Of a DNA stretch of 38,008 nt, positions 32,583-38,008 are shown piece after piece. The first letter of the stretch is position 1. The number at the start of each line of letters is the position of its first letter. This stretch comes from Cristatella mucedo (taxonomy: Eukaryota > Bryozoa > Phylactolaemata > Cristatellidae). Both the position numbers and the translations under genes were made by a program. The stretch covers positions 1,967,501 to 2,005,508 of the forward strand of contig WPIO01000073.1 of assembly GCA_009760855.2 (NCBI GenBank). The letters run 5' to 3'. The notes beneath the pieces were generated by a model, which saw nothing but the letters and a program-made list of their open reading frames with translations, made no database searches and was not told the DNA's origin.

Positions 32583-33240
32583 TTTGATAATTATAATAAT
32601 AATACACTCGATAAAGCGCCCTCCGAGAATTCAATCTCTTTCTAGGCGTTTTACATTTGCTGCAAAGCAAACACAATCGAATGGTGAGTGGTATCGTGCT
32701 TGATAAACAACATGAATAACATGGTTAGGGGTGACGTGTACAGGGTGAGCATGCAAGTGTGGTTAGTGGCAGCATGCACAGTGTCAGCACGCATAACCAC
32801 CTAAAGAACAAATCACACAGACCCACTAAATGCTGTCATAAATAGATGCATTTTTAGTTTCTTTTTAAATGTTGTCAAGTCAGGGGAAGTCGTGACGAAA
32901 GTCAGGAGTGAGTTTCAGGCTTTAAGAGTGTACAAACTAAAGGCAGGGTCTCCAAAGAAGTTGAGGTTTGCACGAGGTATAGCTAAACAGTTGGATTCCG
33001 AAAAGCAGGTATACAATGCTTAGCCTGGTGGGGCAGTAGATCTGATAGATAGGCTGGAGCCAAAGAATGAAGTGACCTAAAAGTGAACGGCAAAACCTTG
33101 AAGTCAATCCGTTGCTTGACTGGTAGCCAGTGCAGATCGGTGAGAAGTGGTGTGATGTGGCAACTGCGAAGCTCAAGACAGACAAGCCTAGCTGCATAAG
33201 TGTGTCTTCGGTTTGCATGCTACGAAAATCTGGAACTCTC
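32583..33240 (-). mobile_element. LINE 3' end with reverse-transcriptase C-terminus
   Basis: On the minus strand, starting near 33150, one frame gives HITPLLTDLHWLPVKQRIDF then SLAPAYLSDLLPHQ. These are the HITP-L--LHWLPV and L-PSYLSDLL blocks at the C-terminus of CR1/L2-type reverse transcriptases. Another frame then gives LNFFGDPAFSLYTLKA, NSLLTFVTTSPDL and TTFKKKLKMHLF, the terminal AFS-AAP-WNSLP and TFK--LKTHLF blocks. A 3' untranslated part follows, and the shared tail (CGCCTAGAAAGAGATTGAAT, TCTCGGAGGGCGCTTTATCG) ends in a TAT/ATT run. This copy links the tail module to a LINE. One frameshift and one internal stop make it inactive. Confidence 0.87.
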
Positions 33241-33554
33241 ATCCGGCTTCAGTCACCACCTGCAAGGACTTTGCATCGTTGAAGTCTCAGATAAGGGTGC
33301 ACCTGTTCCAGCCAGATTTTCCTTTGCCCCAGTGAATATGTCTTCTTTGTTCATGTGTGGTTTGCATGCTTACCTGTTCGTGATTTACTGCCTGTTAGTA
33401 ACCGCGGGTCATACTAAGCAATGCCTGCCCCAGTGTCTTCGTTTGTGTGCCTTTGCATGTTTTTTTCAAGCACGGTATCTGAGTGCTTTTGCAAACTTGT
33501 CTAAGCATGATACTTAGCTTCTCATCAACTCCTAGTTATTGCTTCTCTTGCACT
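33241..33554. other. Intron 2 stretch, no gene seen
   Basis: A 105-codon forward ORF (33200-33517) lacks any recognisable motif and overlaps the LINE end. Nothing else was found. Confidence 0.35.
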
Positions 33555-33630
33555 GTTGTAAAGTGCATAGATTGAGATTTAGTTCTCACATTGTGCTATA
33601 CAAAGTGACCTAATATATTGATTATTGAAA
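33555..33630 (+). mobile_element. SINE/LINE tail module, solitary
   Basis: GTAAAGTGCATAGATTGAGA, TTTAGTTCTCACATTGTGCT and ATACAAAGTG, with an A/T end, match the shared tail. Confidence 0.65.
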
Positions 33631-33964
33631 GTGCTTCTGCTGCGAACATTACCCTCCTATGCAGGTAGGCTAGTAGTGAAGAACTAGTGGCTTTCACTTT
33701 ACGGTTGGCTGCTTTAAGTCACACAGTATCGAATGCTTGTGCCCCTAACAATCAGCAGAGGCTTTTTGTCTGTCGCTCAATGCTCGCCTTCCGAATGTGA
33801 TGCTTAAAGGCAAAGCTGTCGAATGTACAGCTAAGGACGCAGACAGGGCAGGGCTCATGAGCCGAGTTGTGATGCCAGCACAGGCGCTGGACACCTCTAG
33901 CTGTTATGATGCATCAGCTGAATTAATGGTTGTCCTCAGTCACAGGGTGTCTGTCACCGAGGTA

Positions 33965-34070
33965 ACAGCAATAATAATTATGACTATAAGTAAACACTTG
34001 TATAGCATTCGAAGAGAACCAAGTCTCTTTGAAGTGCTTAGCATATGCTGGAAAGAAGACGTGTAAAACT
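33965..34070 (-). mobile_element. LINE/SINE tail module, minus strand, beside the PDZ exon
   Basis: The plus strand reads AATAATAATTATGACTATAA, ACACTTGTATAGCATTCGAA, GAGAACCAAGTCTCTTTGAA and GTGCTTAGCATATGCTGG, the reverse complement of the shared tail. It ends about 95 bases before the PDZ exon's acceptor. Confidence 0.75.
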
Positions 34071-34163
34071 TAATGTGTGCATATGTGTTTTGTATGTATA
34101 TACAGTATGTAGATACACCTTTCTCGACTAGTGACCCCAATGTCTGTTGATTTATTTTGACAG

Positions 34164-34310
34164 GCTCTACCGTGCAACCGTTTGTACAGGCACCACCAGT
34201 AAGCCCAAAGCCAGGGCTTAATGTGTGCGTACTGGTTGTAAAAGAAGGTTCTGGATTTGGCATGACAGTTACTGGGGATAACCCCGTATATGTTGAATAT
34301 GTGAAACCAG
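34164..34310 (+). CDS. RhoGEF2: RhoGEF PDZ-domain exon (first part of PDZ)
   Basis: The exon lies between TTTTGACAG and GTGAGA. It encodes about 49 residues: GSTVQPFVQAPPVSPKPG, then strand 1 VCVLVVKE, the carboxylate-binding loop SGFGMTVTG (the GLGF position), GDNPVYVE and VKPG, where the intron interrupts in phase 1. GDNPV(F/Y)V after the loop, followed by a V-P/E-G turn, is from memory characteristic of the PDZ domain of RhoGEF2 (Drosophila) and ARHGEF11/ARHGEF12 (PDZ-RhoGEF and LARG). In these proteins the PDZ domain binds C-terminal peptides such as plexin-B tails, an RGS-like domain receives G-alpha-12/13 signals, and DH-PH domains activate Rho at the cell cortex. The second half of the PDZ domain (helices, remaining strands) and all later domains are outside the window. 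Another PDZ protein is the alternative. Confidence 0.8.
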
Positions 34311-35027
34311 GTGAGACATTGCGTTTGCGAAGGCCACTCAGACGTGTTTCCCATGCATGTCAGGTTTATAGAAAACTCAAATGCTGCATCAGGGACGGAC
34401 GATGACACAGTGAGTGGCCTACTGTAAGAGCAGCATGTCTTTAATGCTAGCCACGCAGAGGGGCATATAAGATCAGTCTGTCCTTGTTGTGATTCGTCTA
34501 TTGGATCCGATGTGCATACCAGGTGCTTGGAAGTAAGCCGAATTGGCCTATTCAGTTGGAATTCATCACCGAGTGTCTAGTTTACTTCAAATATTTGTAG
34601 AATGGCATTGGTAACTTCGTGCAGTTGCATGTCACAGAACAGACCAAATACTCAAGAGTTGTATGTCTGGTGCTGTTGATTATGGGATCTGGGATATTGG
34701 TTCGGATCTGACTTCCAGATCCTGGCCATTACTCAGCCTGCTCACGCTACTGCTTCATGGCCCAGTACTGACTTGTAGGCATATATCGTGATTTACGTGA
34801 CACAGAGCTACAGTGTGAGTTGAGCTGTACTAACCACTATCACTGGAGTCTTTGATGTCATGTAGCTGTCCTGTCAATTTGACTTTGAAAGTACTGTTTC
34901 TATACCAATCGCTAGATTGTTCACAAACCAGTGTCAATGTCCTGTTAGTCAGCTATCTGCACTGCTTTAAGAAATGCAGGCTGTCCCCGGTGGATGAAAT
35001 GAAAAGGTAAGGTGGTTTACCAGCATC

Positions 35028-35170
35028 GTTTATTTAGTGACAGATAAGAAGCCGTTACGGCTGCTGTAACCATCGCTTGCAGTGACCAATAAAGGAGCGA
35101 CCACTGCAGGGCTCAAACCCACGACTGGGATCGTGAAGAGCAAGAACCTTATCCTTGGGTCAAGACCGAG
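35028..35170 (-). mobile_element. tRNA-derived SINE, type B, minus strand
   Basis: On the minus strand: CAAGGATAAGGTTCTTGCTC, TTCACGATCCCAGTCGTGGG, TTTGAGCCCTGCAGTGG, CTCCTTTATTGGTCACTGCA and CAGCCGTAACGGCTTCTTAT. The head and B box are clear. The tail end is diverged. Confidence 0.75.
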
Positions 35171-35874
35171 TGAAACCAGCAGTGACCCAAAATCTTGAGA
35201 ACAGCCAATGGTAATTGAGAACCTGCTCCCAGTTGGTGCTGATGCAGGAGAAGGGTGGTGGATTGGGAGGTGTGTGTGACATCTTCCTTATGGGAGACCG
35301 TAAGCATTCAGGTATTTCTGCTGCTGACTGGCTGTCCAACGGCTGAGCTGTGCTTGCCTAAGAAAGTCGATCAAGGCTCATTTGCAGAATCCTTCTTCCT
35401 GGGCCTTCTGCGGGATTAGGACTCATTTGGGTTATGTACTGTGGCCTGACCCTGACCCGTGAATGGTCAATATTATTGAGATAACATATTTAATAACCAA
35501 CTTGTGCAAGTTAGATCACGGAAAGCTATAGCTTTCCTTTCGAAGGCCGGCCTGAGTGTTCGCTGACCGAGCTAGTGTGCTGGCCAGCCCTACTGCTGGT
35601 TGTCTGACGCTTAGAGTCAATGGTGGAGTCAGGATTTTCACCTGGCGAGCGAGGCCTGGGAGCAAAATTTTCATGAAGGGGCAAGGCCAGCAGCATTTCC
35701 ATGTAGATTCCTTTCTTGTACTCGACGGAGTTTCTTTTTGCACTCATCCTGTTTGGGGATCGAAATATTATTTTCTTTAATTTACAATTTAATCAAATGC
35801 TACCCTATCATAATTGAAGACTTACAAGACGGAGATCGCAACACAAACGATGACAGAGGCCAAAGTTGAGCAAA

Positions 35875-36588
35875 CTAGCAGGAACAAGAATGAGAGAAAC
35901 AAAGAAAAAAGTAACACGAGATGAGATGAGACAACAAGACTCGTCTCGTTTGCCCAATTTTTCCAGAGCTGTAACTACCGTAGAAATCGCCGAGTCCTCC
36001 AGTAAATTGGCCCCTGGAAAAAAGTGTACCCCACACAATACCGTATCTGCAAATGTGCCTCCACATATTACGGTATGTGGGGAGAGCATTCTCCCTATGT
36101 GTGCTCTCACATGCATATATAAAGTGCCCCCAATATAGAACATGTCCATATATGTGAGCACACATACTGTAATGTGGGGGCACAATATTCATATGGGTAA
36201 TGGATTTTCCTGTTGCACCTAAACAATACAAAGCACCATTTGCCCCTAACATGTACAATACTTCCCCAAACATCACTGGTTTCAGTGGGGTTGGCATTTG
36301 GTTAAACAAGAAGTACTCACCACTACTGATATACTCTGATCCGATCCTGTGATGGTGTGAGTCCCGGCTGCTTCTGTCCTCGGCTCGGATCCCTCCACCA
36401 CCGTGTACCACGCGACCTCGCGACCTGAACAAAGTCGGCTGAAACAGCTGCTCCTTTGCACAAAGAAGCTTTCGATAGGACTTATTTTTTGGGGTAAGGG
36501 TTACACCCCCCTGCCTGATTAGCATGCTAGGGTTTATTTTCGATGTAGGTCTTGGTCTAATTTTTAGGGAAACACGATATATGTGCAA
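35875..36588 (-). CDS. Unrecognised 237-codon antisense ORF
   Basis: The minus-strand ORF starts MHIYRVSLKIRPRPTSK and runs 237 codons without a stop, longer than expected by chance outside GC-rich or microsatellite DNA. Its N-terminal part overlaps a transposon-like end (36521-36580) and its middle overlaps the nested inverted repeats, giving pseudo-repeated Tyr/His/Gly-rich stretches such as YGHVLYWGHFIYA and YGIVWGTLF. I recognise no domain, signal peptide or membrane segment. A minus-strand donor-like GTGAGTAC occurs at about 36318, so part of it could be an exon. It could equally be a chance ORF inside a transposable element. I assign no function. Confidence 0.2.
   Translation of the reverse strand: MHIYRVSLKIRPRPTSKINPSMLIRQGGVTLTPKNKSYRKLLCAKEQLFQPTLFRSRGRVVHGGGGIRAEDRSSRDSHHHRIGSEYISSGEYFLFNQMPTPLKPVMFGEVLYMLGANGALYCLGATGKSITHMNIVPPHYSMCAHIYGHVLYWGHFIYACESTHRENALPTYRNMWRHICRYGIVWGTLFSRGQFTGGLGDFYGSYSSGKIGQTRRVLLSHLISCYFFLCFSHSCSC
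36028..36183. repeat. Nested inverted repeats
   Basis: Three symmetries overlap. ACCCCACACAATACCGTA (36028-36045) pairs with TTACGGTATGTGGGG (36068-36082). GTGCCTCCACATATTACGG (from 36055) pairs with ACTGTAATGTGGGGGCAC (ending 36183). TATGTGTGCTCTCACATGC (from 36096) pairs with TATATGTGAGCACACATA (36149-36166). The words CCACAT, TACGGTAT and GTGCCCCC recur in both directions. It resembles a foldback element or a decayed array of palindromic units. Confidence 0.75.
36521..36580 (-). mobile_element. Possible DNA-transposon end
   Basis: On the minus strand, ATATCGTGTTTCCCTAAAAA is followed by TTAGACCAAGACC, TACATCGAAAATAAACCCTA and GCATG. From memory this resembles the terminal region of a DNA element widespread in animals (GTGTTTCCCC, GAAAATAAGACC, CCCTAGCATG), which I cannot name. 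The opposite end was not found. Confidence 0.4.
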
Positions 36589-36959
36589 GTTAGCATAATA
36601 TTACTTCCCACTTTTTGACACTTAATACCATTGCTGTAAGGTCGTAGTAGTACTATTAACATCACACCAACGACTCGAGGTAAATCTGACGGCAGTAACT
36701 GTGTCGGATTTACAGACTAACTAATAAACCTAACTTAATATAGGGGTAAATATTCTGCCCTGCCTGAAGTTTAATCGAGCCACCTTTGATATCTCCTTAC
36801 GGCTTAATAACCATCTAGGGTGTGTAGCTGCCCCAATGCCTATTCCAGGTTGCTCCATGCAGAGACCAGACTAGAGCCCAGGGCCATGGCACCATGAGCA
36901 TATGCTATAGCAGCCGAGAGCAGGGGCTTGCCTTATGCCGTGTAGCTTGCCGGCAGAGT

Positions 36960-37320
36960 TAATGATTATAATGATGATGATGGTGCCGGTGGTGACGATG
37001 ACAATAATACTAAATCATTTGCGATATCTTCCTTAGAGATCCAAATCTCATTCTAGGCCCCATAGTCAGCTGAAAGCAACTGGTTAGTCACTACATAGTA
37101 TGCATAATAGCATGCATAAACGCATACAAGATAGCCACACATACGATAGGTATGCTGTGAAGAGCGGGCGTGTTTAGTTTAGCTTTAAACGTCATCGAGT
37201 TTGGTGGTTTCATGATGTCAGTCTTCAGAGACTTCCTGGCGTCGGGTGCCAAGAAACCGAAGGTTAGGCTCACCAGGCTCTCTGTCTGTTCGATCTGGGC
37301 GAGATCTGTTTCAACCATAT
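36960..37320 (-). mobile_element. LINE 3' end, minus strand
   Basis: The plus strand starts with an ATAATGATGATG/AATAATACTAA stretch, then GAGATCCAAATCTCATTCTA and GGCCCCATAG (diverged tail). On the minus strand, LTFGFLAPDARKSL and SMTFKAKLNTPAL correspond to the AFS-AAP and TFK--LKTHLF C-terminal blocks seen in the copy at 32583. It is strongly diverged. Confidence 0.6.
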
Positions 37321-38008
37321 CGGCAATGTGCTTCGAATGAAAGCTAAACGAGGACTGTTGGCCGTTGTTTTCCTCAGTGTTACTACCAGCAATGAATGGC
37401 AGCCACAGTGTAGTGTTTTGCTATCTAATTTGACGTTTCTAATAGCAGCTAGTGGCCAGCCTGCATTGCAGGGCATTTCTGTGCACCTACTGCAAGAGTA
37501 GTGCGCTTTTATGCAGTGCAGAACGATGCAGCAGTCGTAAGGCCATGCAGTGCTGAGGGCGACCGACCTTGGCTGGGAGATTGGCCCAGATTCTTCAGGG
37601 GGGGGGGTGGTGGGGATCCTGCACGGCTTAGGTCCAGTCCATCTCAACCGGTTTTACTGCATGTCCCCAGCTAGCTTGCCATCCCAGTGGTCCGAAAGCT
37701 TGTAGCTAGCAAGCATCACCACCGAATGGGTGGTGATCACGTGACCAGAACTTGGTTTTTGTCATGCCCACAATTATCATTACTGCTAATGCTCAGCTGC
37801 TGCTGTGCCCCTCTTACTTTATTGGGGTGGCTATCTTTGCTGGTTTCTAAGAGATAAGCCGGAGCCTCGACTAATTATGCAGCGGCTACCGATAGCCACA
37901 GTCGGCCACGTGCATTCTGACCGGGGCGCCGGATGATTGAAGAGCTGTAACATTTTTTTGTTACGAATGGACCCGACACCGAGTATGTGTATGAAGCTGC
38001 GTGTAACT

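Larger units (their letters stand above)
30105..34163 (+). other. Intron 2 of the RhoGEF-like gene
   Basis: The intron has donor GTAAGT at 30105-30110 and an acceptor with a T-rich stretch ending TTTATTTTGACAG at 34163. It is phase 1. It contains a possible inverted-repeat element, two LINE reverse-transcriptase fragments on the plus strand, a SINE, a LINE 3' end on the minus strand and tail modules. No additional exon was recognised. Confidence 0.68.
34311..38008 (+). other. Intron 3 of the RhoGEF-like gene, open at the right edge
   Basis: Donor GTGAGA at 34311. I looked for a continuation resembling G-AA--AGV--GD-I--VNG in phase 1 and found none up to 38008, so the next exon should be further right. 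Repeats listed separately lie within it. 34.41-35.02 and 37.33-38.0 kb show nothing that can be named except a 10-base G run at 37598-37607. Confidence 0.6.

Overview
This is a eukaryotic, animal-type window. It has long introns with GT-AG junctions, a sharp CpG-rich island, abundant tRNA-derived SINEs, CR1/L2-type LINE debris, DNA-transposon remnants and many microsatellites. Nothing looks prokaryotic: there are no operons, ribosome binding sites or CRISPR array. An invertebrate is most likely. The RhoGEF PDZ exon and the degenerate copy at 1.8-3.2 kb fit an arthropod, but the species cannot be fixed from the sequence alone.

Layout. 1-4.86 kb is flanking DNA with a broken minus-strand copy of a multi-copy, transposon-like protein family (1820-3189) and SINE pieces. 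A SINE (4863-5030) abuts the left edge of a CpG island (about 5035-6860). I read the island as the promoter and first exon of a plus-strand gene. It holds a polyglutamine-coding ORF (6062-6222) ending at a possible splice donor. From 6223 to 30006 there is no convincing exon. That stretch holds a CAG repeat of about 40 units, AG, TCTG, AT, CA and CCAG microsatellites, at least eight SINE copies or tails, LINE reverse-transcriptase fragments, a Tc1-like transposase remnant, a TA-flanked inverted-repeat element and G-tracts.

The best-supported coding content is two exons in matching phase. Exon 30007-30104 contains a candidate start (MQNNSSDLSG...). Exon 34164-34310 encodes the first part of a PDZ domain with SGFGMTVTG and the GDNPV signature typical, from memory, of the RhoGEF2/ARHGEF11/ARHGEF12 family. 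The remainder of the gene (rest of PDZ, RGS-like, DH and PH domains in this family) must lie to the right of the window. The island ORF joins exon 30007 without a frame break, which suggests a polyQ leader. The alternative is that the island exon is 5' UTR and translation starts at 30029.

The repeats form a connected story. At least 15 copies of one roughly 60-bp tail module occur in both orientations. It ends one SINE type, and its reverse complement begins LINE 3' ends that carry decaying reverse-transcriptase C-termini. This suggests that the LINE family supplied the machinery for the SINE. The last 3.7 kb contains nested inverted repeats under an unusually long antisense ORF (35875-36588).
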